Shown in pieces: positions 1 through 6,554 of a stretch of 8,128 bases of DNA. Made by a program: the position numbers and the translations under genes. The stretch lies in contig NZ_JACIYL010000127.1 of assembly GCF_014359955.1 (NCBI RefSeq), positions 1-8,128 of the forward strand, given 5' to 3'. Source of the stretch: Thermogutta sp. (GTDB lineage: Bacteria > Planctomycetota > Planctomycetia > Pirellulales > Thermoguttaceae). Below the pieces are notes generated by a model. The model saw only the letters and a program-made list of their open reading frames with translations, had not been told where the DNA came from and searched no databases. Positions within the stretch are counted from its first letter, which is position 1. Each line of letters begins with the position of its first letter.

Positions 1-23
1 GCTTCACAACCTTGGCGTTGGTC

Positions 24-73
24 CGGATGGAACCGCGGCGACTGGTGGGGGTGGAACTCGACCCTTCCATCCG
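24..73. repeat. Inverted repeat, 9-bp perfect arms
   Basis: CGGATGGAA at 24-32 is the exact reverse complement of TTCCATCCG at 65-73, separated by 32 bases. There is no T-run after the right arm, so it is a poor match to an intrinsic terminator. It could be a remnant of a mobile element or a chance pairing in GC-rich DNA. Confidence 0.35.
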
Positions 74-136
74 TGCCATGGAAGAACGCGCTCCACGGTG
101 CGCTTTTCCGGCATTGGATGAACCATGGCGCTTCAT

Positions 137-161
137 CGGGCACGACAGGCGTGCCCCTCCG
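137..161. repeat. Palindromic repeat, copy 1
   Basis: The core GGGCACGACAGGCGTGCCC at 138-156 forms a perfect 7-bp stem (GGGCACG/CGTGCCC) with a 5-base ACAGG loop, followed by CTCCG. The same 25-bp unit recurs in the same orientation 90 bp downstream with one mismatch. The structure resembles a REP-type extragenic palindrome. No poly-T follows, so a terminator role is not supported. Confidence 0.7.
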
Positions 162-226
162 ACCTTTCGGCGGGATCTGCTGGTCAGGGTCCGCTTATCA
201 ATGCTCGATACTCCATTTGCTTTCAG

Positions 227-251
227 CGGGCACGACAGGCGTGCCTCTCCG
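227..251. repeat. Palindromic repeat, copy 2
   Basis: This is the second copy of the 25-bp unit at 137-161, with 24 of 25 bases identical. The C-to-T difference at 246 falls at the outermost stem pair and leaves a G-T wobble, so the hairpin is retained. Just downstream, GGCAC at 261-265 could pair instead with GTGCC at 241-245, giving an alternative fold. Both copies lie upstream of the operon promoter. Confidence 0.7.
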
Positions 252-325
252 TGCTTGTCGGGCACCGGAAGATTGGTGGAGCGGATAGGTCAGCAAATAG
301 GTGAACAACCGGGCCTTTCCGAATC

Positions 326-354
326 TTGACAGAAATGCGAATGAGGGATATTGT
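326..354 (+). promoter_or_regulatory. Sigma70-like promoter of the respiratory operon
   Basis: A perfect -35 hexamer TTGACA at 326-331 is followed, after 17 bp, by the -10 hexamer TATTGT at 349-354 (4 of 6 consensus bases). Transcription would start near 361, giving a leader of about 29 bases before the regulator's ATG at 390. It is the only clear promoter seen ahead of the gene string, whose later junctions leave no room for another. Confidence 0.6.
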
Positions 355-361
355 GGATATC
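347..361. promoter_or_regulatory. Candidate operator, GATAT-N5-ATATC
   Basis: The arms GATAT (347-351) and ATATC (357-361) form a perfect inverted repeat over the -10 element and the predicted start of transcription. A repressor bound here would block RNA polymerase. Rrf2-family proteins commonly regulate their own operons, so this is a reasonable binding site for the product of the first gene. The arms are short, and chance occurrence is possible. Confidence 0.3.
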
Positions 362-389
362 GCTTGTCCGATTTATCCGGGATTTGGCC

Positions 390-944
390 ATGTTGACGAA
401 AACCACCATTTCCGGTCTGAAAGCACTGGTGTTTCTGGGACTGCACCCAGATCACCAGCCTGCCTCTCCGCGGGTGATTGCCCAGGCTTTCAATGAGTCT
501 CCCACCTATCTGGCGAAGGTCCTCCGCCAGTTGGTCAAAGCGGGGATACTCAAGGCGCAGCGAGGAGTGGCCGGGGGAGTTTCCTTGAATCGTTCGCCAG
601 AACAGATCTCGCTTCTCAGCATCGTTGAGGCCTGTCAGGGCGTGATTCTTGGCGACTTTTGCCGGGAAACCGACGACCTCTCGCGTACATGCGCGTTTCA
701 TCAAGCGGCCGCCGAACTTCACCGGGCCATTGTGGGCGTTCTTGCGCGATGGACGCTGGCCGACATGATCAAACGGCCCTGCCCCGACCCGTCGCTCCCC
801 GAGAGGGAGAAATGCTGGTTATGGCCTGGCATCGAGATAGTGGAGCTCGTGCCACCGGAAAAGAAAGAGCGGCCGTCGACGCCTTCGCGATCTCGTCCCG
901 GTCGGATGACGAAGGCTGGAGAAGCGCGGGGACAGGAGGTGTAG
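390..944 (+). CDS. Rrf2-family transcriptional regulator
   Basis: The predicted protein has 184 residues and is a winged helix-turn-helix regulator of the Rrf2 group (IscR, NsrR, RsrR relatives). The start MLTKTTISGLKAL matches the family's first helix. The recognition helix lies around residues 28-50, and the wing carries the typical RGVAGGVSL pattern at 58-66. Cysteines C82, C91 and C101, with H104 two residues after C101, lie in the region that binds an Fe-S cluster in IscR and NsrR. The IscR C-x5-C-x5-C spacing is not kept, because the middle Cys is missing. The Asp8 cluster ligand of NsrR aligns with Ile7. The C-terminal tail (about 130-184) is longer than usual, basic and Pro-rich, with two more cysteines (C131, C142). 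I chose ATG 390 because the family begins there and the promoter's -10 overlaps the upstream TTG at 351. It is first in the operon and probably controls it. The ligand sensed is unknown; redox, NO or Fe-S status are candidates. Confidence 0.9.
   Translation: MLTKTTISGLKALVFLGLHPDHQPASPRVIAQAFNESPTYLAKVLRQLVKAGILKAQRGVAGGVSLNRSPEQISLLSIVEACQGVILGDFCRETDDLSRTCAFHQAAAELHRAIVGVLARWTLADMIKRPCPDPSLPEREKCWLWPGIEIVELVPPEKKERPSTPSRSRPGRMTKAGEARGQEV
934..939 (+). promoter_or_regulatory. Strong Shine-Dalgarno supporting a TTG start
   Basis: AGGAGG at 934-939 lies 7 bases before the TTG at 947. It overlaps the end of the regulator gene, whose stop is at 942-944. The next gene is open far upstream in the same frame, but that extension overlaps the regulator in another frame and has no family similarity. 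This site is the main reason to place the oxidoreductase start at the TTG. Confidence 0.75.
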
Positions 945-946
945 CC

Positions 947-2863
947 TTGCAGCCAACACTCGCCGTTTCCGTACCGGGTGCCGACTACCACCGGCAGCTC
1001 ATCGCGTGTCAGGTGGCCTGCCCGGTCCATACCGATGCCCGGGGATATGTCCGCGCCATTGCCGAGGGACGTTATGAAGAGGCATATCTCATCGCTCGAG
1101 GTCCGAATCCGCTCGCTTCGATTTGCGGGCGGATCTGCGGGGCGCCGTGCGAGGCGGCCTGTCGACGCGGACGTGTTCCGCGAGTAGACGCCGATGGTCA
1201 TTTTGTGGCCGAGGACCGCCCCCTTGCAATTCGTGCGCTCAAACGATTTGCCTGTGAGTCAGGCGGTTGGGAAAAGCGAGATCCAGTGGATTACTGGAAG
1301 AATCTTCGTCAGGCAGCCCCACCGATTGCGATGGATGCCGAGGAACTGGCCGCGTGGATCAAAGCGGAGGCGGCGGGCCGGGTCGAGAAGGCCGCCGGTC
1401 AACCCGTGGCCATCGTCGGCGGCGGCCCTGCCGGACTGGCTGCCGCTCACGACCTGGCGTTGATGGGTTTTCGGCCGGTCATCTTCGAAGCCGAACGCAT
1501 TCCGGGGGGCATGCTGGCACTGGGAGTGCCCGCCTATCGTTTGCCGCGCGAACTCATCCGCTGGGAAATTTCGGTGATTGAAGCCCTGGGTGCAGAGCTG
1601 CGATGCGGGCAGAGCGTCGGGGAGCATGTTTCCTTCGCTCACCTGCGGCGCGAGTACGCGGCTGTTATCCTGGCCGTGGGAGCCAAGCGCGCCCGACGAT
1701 TGGGAATCCCCGGCGAAAACGGTCCTGGCGTGTATGGCGGCGTTGATCTGTTGCGCGCGGTGGCACTGGGAGAACCCTTTCAGATCGGTCGCCACGTCGT
1801 GGTCATTGGGGGTGGCAATGTGGCTTACGATGTGGCGAGAACTGTCCTGAGACAGGTTGCCTGGGATACCGCACGAACAGCCGCACGGATGGAACCCGGC
1901 ACCGGCGTCAAACTGGTGTCGCTGGAGACCCTCGAAGAAATGCCGGCGGATACCCAGGAAATTCTGGAGGGCGACGAGGAAGGGATCGAACGTCTGGGGG
2001 GATGGGGTCCTGTGGAGATCGAGCGCGGCGCCAATGGGGAAGTCACCGCGGTCGTCTTTCGGCGATGTTTGCGAGTTTACGACGAAAACCGTCGCTTCGC
2101 ACCTCTTTTTGACGATAACGATCGGATACGTATCCCTTGCGACACAGTTCTTCTTGCGGTGGGGCAGGCGACCAGCCTCGATTTTCTGGCAGAAGGTGGG
2201 GAAGACATCAAGCAACACCGTCCCGGCTGGCCGGTTGTGGATCCGGAGACCCTTTCCACAACCGCACCGGGGGTTTTTGTGGCGGGCGACCTTGCGCATG
2301 GGACAAAACTTCTCATTGATGCAGTGGCCTCGGGGAAACGTGCCGCCCGCTCGGTGTATGAGTACTTAACCGGCCGTCGCCTGGTTCCCGAAGCGACAAC
2401 CGTCTTTTTGGAGGAGAAACGCTATCGGCGAGAACGCGGGTACGAGGGGGTGCGACGACAGCCGATCCCCACCACTCCGGTTACAGAAAGGCTGAAGAGG
2501 TGGGACGTTCTAGTGGAAACAGGATACGACGCCATTCTCGCTCGGCGGGAAGCATCACGTTGTCTGGATTGTGCCGTTTCCCCGGTTTTCGACGGATCGC
2601 GCTGCATCCTCTGCGGTGGTTGTGCGGACGTCTGTCCCACCCGGTGTCTCAAGCTGGTGCCGCTCCAGGCAATGGAGCGCAACGAAGAACTGGCAAAACT
2701 TGTGGCGGCACTGCTGGGTGAAGGAATCGATTGGACCCAGCAAAGCGCGATCCTCAAAGATGAGGACCGATGCATCCGTTGCGGGCTGTGCGCGGCCCGG
2801 TGTCCGGCTGACGCGATCACGATGGAAAGGGTCTGTCATCAGGTGGAGTGGAAGACGCTATGA
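947..2863 (+). CDS. GltD-like FAD/NAD(P) oxidoreductase with C-terminal 2x[4Fe-4S] ferredoxin domain
   Basis: The protein has 638 residues from the TTG start. An N-terminal Fe-S domain of the GltD/dihydropyrimidine dehydrogenase type carries C21-x3-C25-P and C60-x3-C64-x3-C68-x3-C72. An FAD-binding Rossmann motif GGGPAG follows at about 157-162 and an NAD(P)-binding motif VVVIGGGNVA at about 284-293. The FAD-closing segment GVFVAGDLAHG is near 443-453. The C-terminal 90 residues add two classical C-x2-C-x2-C-x3-C-P motifs, at C553/556/559/563 and C609/612/615/619. Glutamate synthase small subunits (about 450-480 residues) lack this tail, and no large glutamate synthase subunit is nearby. In anammox planctomycetes, related NAD(P) oxidoreductases are encoded with Rieske/cytochrome b complexes. 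Here the stop overlaps the Rieske start. I infer a cytoplasmic module exchanging electrons between NAD(P)H, ferredoxin and the bc complex. The direction of flow is unknown. There is no signal peptide or membrane segment. Confidence 0.9.
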   Translation: MQPTLAVSVPGADYHRQLIACQVACPVHTDARGYVRAIAEGRYEEAYLIARGPNPLASICGRICGAPCEAACRRGRVPRVDADGHFVAEDRPLAIRALKRFACESGGWEKRDPVDYWKNLRQAAPPIAMDAEELAAWIKAEAAGRVEKAAGQPVAIVGGGPAGLAAAHDLALMGFRPVIFEAERIPGGMLALGVPAYRLPRELIRWEISVIEALGAELRCGQSVGEHVSFAHLRREYAAVILAVGAKRARRLGIPGENGPGVYGGVDLLRAVALGEPFQIGRHVVVIGGGNVAYDVARTVLRQVAWDTARTAARMEPGTGVKLVSLETLEEMPADTQEILEGDEEGIERLGGWGPVEIERGANGEVTAVVFRRCLRVYDENRRFAPLFDDNDRIRIPCDTVLLAVGQATSLDFLAEGGEDIKQHRPGWPVVDPETLSTTAPGVFVAGDLAHGTKLLIDAVASGKRAARSVYEYLTGRRLVPEATTVFLEEKRYRRERGYEGVRRQPIPTTPVTERLKRWDVLVETGYDAILARREASRCLDCAVSPVFDGSRCILCGGCADVCPTRCLKLVPLQAMERNEELAKLVAALLGEGIDWTQQSAILKDEDRCIRCGLCAARCPADAITMERVCHQVEWKTL

Positions 2864-3345
2864 AAGACGATCACACGACGGTGCCCTCGCGGCTCGCTCC
2901 TGAGCCGGTACCACGCAGGGATTTTCTTGGCTTGTCGGCCCTGGGAGCCTTTGTCAGCGCGCTGTTTCTGGCATTTTTGGGTATCATCCGATTGCCACGG
3001 GTCGTCGTCTCGGCGTCCCCATCGCGGAAATTTCGCGTGAAGTTACCCGAGTCACTCCAGCCAGGTGAGCCCTTTGTGCCGCCCGGTCGCAATGTTGTGC
3101 TGTTCCGCGATTCCGAAGGTGTGTATGCCATCTCACTGGTATGCACACATCTGGGATGCATCGTGAAACCGAGCCCGAATGGTTTCGAGTGTCCCTGTCA
3201 CGGCTCGCGATTTGCGCCCGACGGGCATGTGATCGGAGGGCCTGCTCCCAAGCCTCTTCCCTGGCTGGCGGTTTCGCTTGAGGGTAACGAAGTGTGGGTG
3301 GATGGCAATGTGATCGTTCAACCCGGGACTAAGGCACGAGGTTGA
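2860..3345 (+). CDS. Rieske [2Fe-2S] protein of a bc-type complex
   Basis: The protein has 161 residues. A Tat-type motif PRRDFLG at 18-24 precedes a hydrophobic helix (about 25-45), which would stay as the membrane anchor with the cluster domain outside. The Rieske boxes are CTHLGC (95-100) and CPCHGS (111-116). Predicted cluster ligands are C95, H97, C111 and H114, with a disulphide between C100 and C113. Ser116, which hydrogen-bonds the cluster in bc1 complexes, is present. The Tyr two residues later is Phe118, a change expected to lower the redox potential and suited to menaquinol. The start ATG overlaps the previous stop as ATGA. A GTG at 2848 is a possible alternative adding four residues. 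The gene directly precedes its cytochrome b partner. Confidence 0.95.
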   Translation: MKDDHTTVPSRLAPEPVPRRDFLGLSALGAFVSALFLAFLGIIRLPRVVVSASPSRKFRVKLPESLQPGEPFVPPGRNVVLFRDSEGVYAISLVCTHLGCIVKPSPNGFECPCHGSRFAPDGHVIGGPAPKPLPWLAVSLEGNEVWVDGNVIVQPGTKARG

Positions 3346-4892
3346 TGCGTATGGAGCCCAGACAAGCCCCCCTCAAGGAATTGTGGTCCCATTTGCGGGA
3401 AACGCCCCGGCGGTTCAAGGAATCCGCCTTCCGTTCCGGACCGCCTGTGACCGATCGGGCACGTTCAGAATTCGTCTTCAACAATCTGTTTCTTCATATT
3501 CATCCCGTTCGCGTGCACCGCTGGAGTCTCCGGTGGCGTACAACCTGGGGACTTGGAGTGGCCGTGACTGCGGCGTTTCTTCTGACGCTCATCACGGGTG
3601 TGTTATTGATGCTCTATTACAAGCCGTATCCGGATGTCGCCTATCAATCGATTAAAGATATTCACTATGTCGTTCCTACGGGACGGTTTATTCGCAATAT
3701 CCACCGCTGGGCGGCCAATTTGATGGTGGTCACCGTATTCCTCCACATGGCACGCGTCTTTTACACCGGTGCTTACCGTTACCCGCGTGAGTTCAACTGG
3801 CTGGTAGGACTGGGACTTCTCGTTTTGACACTGGGACTATCCTTCACAGGGTACTTGCTGCCCTGGGATCAACTGGCCTACTGGGCGATCACCATCGGTG
3901 CGAATATCGCTCAATCGCCGCGGGAACTGACAGATGCCCTCGGCATCACGCCCTACTTCGATCCGGGCGGCTGGATGAAAACGCTCCTGCTGGGCGGGCC
4001 CGAGGTGGGAGATGAATCGCTGATCCGTTTTTACGTGCTGCACGTGGCTGTTCTTCCGCTAGCGTTGGTCGTTCTGATGGGCGTTCATTTCTGGCGAATT
4101 CGCAAAGACGGGGGGCTGGCACGGCCTGAAGATGCCGATGCGCTGCTGGGACCTCCCCGCGACCTTTACCCGGTTTTTACGGACGCCCCCACCAAAACGT
4201 ATCACCTGGCCGCGATCGTTCGGGGTCGCTCACCCGCGGTGAACAGAGGGCCGGAAAATACGATTCCTTCCATGCCGCATTTGTTCTATGCCGAATGTGC
4301 CGTCTTCATGTTGACGGTTTTCCTCACCGTGCTGGCTGCCATCTTCTGGAACGCTCCGCTCAAAGAAATCGCCAACCCGGCGGTGCCGGAGAATCCAGCA
4401 AAGGCTCCCTGGTACTTTCTGGGAGTGCAGGAGCTCGTGTCTCATTCCGCATTCATGGGAGGTGCCGGAATTCCCCTGATCGTCATCGTCGGTCTGGGAC
4501 TGATTCCATTCCTGGACCGCGAAACCGAGGGAACGGGAAGATGGTTCGGTGGCCCAGGCGGCCAGCGTCTCGTTCTCGTGTCCGCGGTCTTCGGATTGCT
4601 TTCCGTCATCGCTATTGAAGCCTTCGCCATTCAGTTTGGCTGGCTCCGGCAGTGGTTCCCGGATATCCCCCAATTGATCATCACCTTCGTCAATCCGGGC
4701 ACGCTGTTGGTCGTTGTTTATGCGATATTCTCGCTGGGGATCGTCCACCGCTATCGTTCTGCCCGAGCCGGTGCGGTAGCACTTTTCACCTGCTTTCTCT
4801 GCGGATTTGTCGTGCTGACGATCATTGGTGTTCATTTTCGTGGACCAAACTGGGGATTTTACTGGTCCCCGGCGGACTGGCCGAAGCATTGA
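3345..4892 (+). CDS. Cytochrome b (fused b6 and subunit IV type) of a menaquinol:cytochrome c oxidoreductase
   Basis: The protein has 515 residues and a soluble N-terminal part of about 65 residues. About nine membrane helices follow, near 68-92, 118-142, 152-172, 228-250, 315-336, 374-391, 408-431, 443-467 and 477-497. Haem b ligands are H120 and H134 in helix B and H233 and H248 in helix D. The 14-residue gap in the second pair is the b6 type; mitochondrial-type bc1 has 13. The segment SFTGYLLPWDQLAYW (167-180 region) is the conserved Qo-side helix. The quinol-oxidation motif, usually PEWY, reads APWY at 354-357, so the catalytic Glu is absent. No Cys occurs in the N-terminal part, so a covalent haem ci is not expected. 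ATG 3345 shares its A with the Rieske stop. TTG 3342 and ATG 3351 are alternatives. It would pass electrons from quinol to the Rieske protein and to the haem b chain. Confidence 0.95.
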   Translation: MRMEPRQAPLKELWSHLRETPRRFKESAFRSGPPVTDRARSEFVFNNLFLHIHPVRVHRWSLRWRTTWGLGVAVTAAFLLTLITGVLLMLYYKPYPDVAYQSIKDIHYVVPTGRFIRNIHRWAANLMVVTVFLHMARVFYTGAYRYPREFNWLVGLGLLVLTLGLSFTGYLLPWDQLAYWAITIGANIAQSPRELTDALGITPYFDPGGWMKTLLLGGPEVGDESLIRFYVLHVAVLPLALVVLMGVHFWRIRKDGGLARPEDADALLGPPRDLYPVFTDAPTKTYHLAAIVRGRSPAVNRGPENTIPSMPHLFYAECAVFMLTVFLTVLAAIFWNAPLKEIANPAVPENPAKAPWYFLGVQELVSHSAFMGGAGIPLIVIVGLGLIPFLDRETEGTGRWFGGPGGQRLVLVSAVFGLLSVIAIEAFAIQFGWLRQWFPDIPQLIITFVNPGTLLVVVYAIFSLGIVHRYRSARAGAVALFTCFLCGFVVLTIIGVHFRGPNWGFYWSPADWPKH

Positions 4893-4898
4893 TCGCCT

Positions 4899-6554
4899 AT
4901 GGAGACAAAGAATAAACACCTGCTGTTGTGGTCCAGTCTGGGGGTCGTGGTGGTCCTGCTGGCGGCTGCCCTGGAGGAAAATGTGCTGCGCCAGTGGCGA
5001 CGCCTTCAGGCGGAAGTGGCGGCCTCGGATGGACCTTTTTCAACCGGAATTCGGCAGATCGTGGCAACCACGACTGGTACCATCGACCGCTGTACCACCT
5101 GCCATGTAGGCATGGATCCCGCCGAACGTCTGGCGGGTTTGCATCGACTCGCGCGTCCCCATCCACCCGTTCCCCACGATCTTGGACAGTTTGGATGCAC
5201 CGTCTGCCACGGTGGACAGGGACGAGCCACGGAGAGTGCTGACGCCCATGGCGACGTGCCCTTCTGGCCGGAACCCATGATCCCAGTCCGATTTGTCGAA
5301 GCTGGCTGCGGGACCTGTCACACGCAGGTGGGCGTCCCGACACTGGAACGTCTGGCTCAGGGTCAGGCTGTTCTGGAACGTTCTGATTGCTTGAGCTGTC
5401 ACCGTCTGGACGGACGCGGCGGAACAATCCGGCCGGCGGGTGTGGGCGGCATGGAGGGCCCCGACTTGTCTGTCGTTGGACGACGCGGGTTCGCCCCGGA
5501 CTGGTACGGAGTCCATCGGCAACGGGCACGGGAGAACAAGGACCCGGTTTGGCGCGATTGCATTCCCGACCTATCGCCCGACGAACGCCAGCTCCTTGAA
5601 GAATATCTGCACACTCGGGTGGGAACGCCGAGCGTGGTGGCGGGCCAGGCGCTCTTTCATTCGCTGGGTTGTCGGGGATGTCACAAGGTTTCCGGCGTCG
5701 GTGGGACCGAGGGCCCCGATCTGACCTCCATCGGCCTTCGAGATCCCGCCCGGCTGGACTTTACCAACGTCCCAGGCCCCCACACGCTGGCCAGTTGGCT
5801 CTCCGCCCATACGCGGGATCCTGCCAGGATCGTGCCGGGCTCGAAAATGCCGAAATTCTTCCTTTCCGACGAGCAGGTGGAATCGCTGACGTACTATTTG
5901 CTCTCTCTGCGAAGAGATCCTTCCAAAAAGCGGGCGGAGCCGATCGACCGGACACTTGTTGAACGCATGCAGCGCCGGGAATTTGCAACCGATGGCGAAA
6001 CGCTCTTTGCCGCATTTTGTTCGGGTTGCCACGGTCCTCAGGGAGAAGGACGGCGATTTCCCGGCCAGCCGCCCGCGCCAGCCGTGGGCAATCCCGACTT
6101 CCTTGCTGTAGCCGACAACGCCTTCTTACTGGCCACGATTCGAGATGGACGCCCAGGTCGGCGGATGCCGGCCTTCTCGGATGCCGAGGTTGGACTGCAA
6201 CCCGAGGAAATCAATTCTATTGTGGAATTTTTGCGAAGACGAACACCACCGCAGCCTCTGCATTCCGAGCGGCGCTGGGTTACGGCAGACGCCGCCCGCG
6301 GACAGGCACTTTTCGAACGGTGGTGTGCCGGCTGTCATGGCAAGGACGGCAGCGGCCCAGAGGCCCCAGCACTCAATCATCCCAATTTGCTGAAGACGGC
6401 AAGTGACGACTTTCTCGTGGAAACGATCCGCCGAGGCCGACGCGGCACAAATATGGAAGGTTTTGCTTTGCCGTCCCTCAATCACCCCGTGCTCCCTGAT
6501 CAGGACATCGAAGCGATCGTCGCCTATATTCGCACATGGGAGACCGCGAAATGA
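4899..6554 (+). CDS. Membrane-anchored heptahaem cytochrome c
   Basis: The protein has 551 residues and starts with a single hydrophobic segment (about 8-24) that looks like an uncleaved anchor or signal. Seven CxxCH haem c motifs are visible: CTTCH 65-69, CTVCH 100-104, CGTCH 137-141, CLSCH 164-168, CRGCH 258-262, CSGCH 374-378 and CAGCH 476-480. The first three are closely spaced in a His-rich segment and probably have bis-His ligation. The last four sit in separate monohaem cytochrome c folds. Distal Met candidates are M317, M423 and M519 for haems 5 to 7. The equivalent place in the haem 4 domain reads DCIP, with C221. The start is 6 bases after the cytochrome b stop with only a weak ribosome site, suggesting coupled translation. 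By position it should replace cytochrome c1 or f and wire the bc complex to the molybdenum enzyme encoded next. It is expected to face the periplasmic side. Confidence 0.93.
   Translation: METKNKHLLLWSSLGVVVVLLAAALEENVLRQWRRLQAEVAASDGPFSTGIRQIVATTTGTIDRCTTCHVGMDPAERLAGLHRLARPHPPVPHDLGQFGCTVCHGGQGRATESADAHGDVPFWPEPMIPVRFVEAGCGTCHTQVGVPTLERLAQGQAVLERSDCLSCHRLDGRGGTIRPAGVGGMEGPDLSVVGRRGFAPDWYGVHRQRARENKDPVWRDCIPDLSPDERQLLEEYLHTRVGTPSVVAGQALFHSLGCRGCHKVSGVGGTEGPDLTSIGLRDPARLDFTNVPGPHTLASWLSAHTRDPARIVPGSKMPKFFLSDEQVESLTYYLLSLRRDPSKKRAEPIDRTLVERMQRREFATDGETLFAAFCSGCHGPQGEGRRFPGQPPAPAVGNPDFLAVADNAFLLATIRDGRPGRRMPAFSDAEVGLQPEEINSIVEFLRRRTPPQPLHSERRWVTADAARGQALFERWCAGCHGKDGSGPEAPALNHPNLLKTASDDFLVETIRRGRRGTNMEGFALPSLNHPVLPDQDIEAIVAYIRTWETAK

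Larger units (their letters stand above)
1..325. other. Intergenic region with repeats, no gene recognised
   Basis: No reading frame in this stretch resembles a known protein. The longest forward frame gives a low-complexity, Arg/Pro-rich peptide whose internal repetition comes from two copies of a palindromic DNA repeat, so I treat it as non-coding. The stretch holds a 9-bp inverted repeat near its left end and two direct copies of a 25-bp palindromic element. The end of an upstream gene is not visible, so this is probably the 5' flank of the operon that starts near 326. Confidence 0.6.

Noticed and set aside
24..73. Intrinsic terminator of an upstream gene
   Set aside because: The loop is 32 bases long and no T-run follows the right arm.
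137..251. CRISPR array
   Set aside because: There are only two repeat units, the 65-bp gap is long for a spacer, and no cas gene is present. The units are strong hairpins typical of extragenic palindromes.
12..329. Forward frame of 105 codons in the upstream region
   Set aside because: Its internal repetition comes only from the palindromic DNA repeat, it has no good ribosome site, and no protein family is recognised.
351..389. Longer Rrf2 protein starting at TTG 351
   Set aside because: The TTG lies inside the predicted -10 element and upstream of the predicted transcript start, and the family's N-terminus matches the ATG at 390.
659..946. Upstream extension of the oxidoreductase reading frame, giving a 734-residue protein
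   Set aside because: It overlaps the Rrf2 gene in another frame, the extra residues show no family similarity, and AGGAGG is correctly placed before the TTG at 947.
1259..2299. Long antisense reading frame of 346 codons
   Set aside because: It lies entirely opposite the well-supported oxidoreductase gene and its translation shows no recognisable domain. It is a shadow of GC-rich coding sequence.
947..2863. Glutamate synthase small subunit (gltD) for ammonia assimilation
   Set aside because: There is no large subunit nearby, two extra ferredoxin motifs are present, and the gene is embedded in a respiratory operon.
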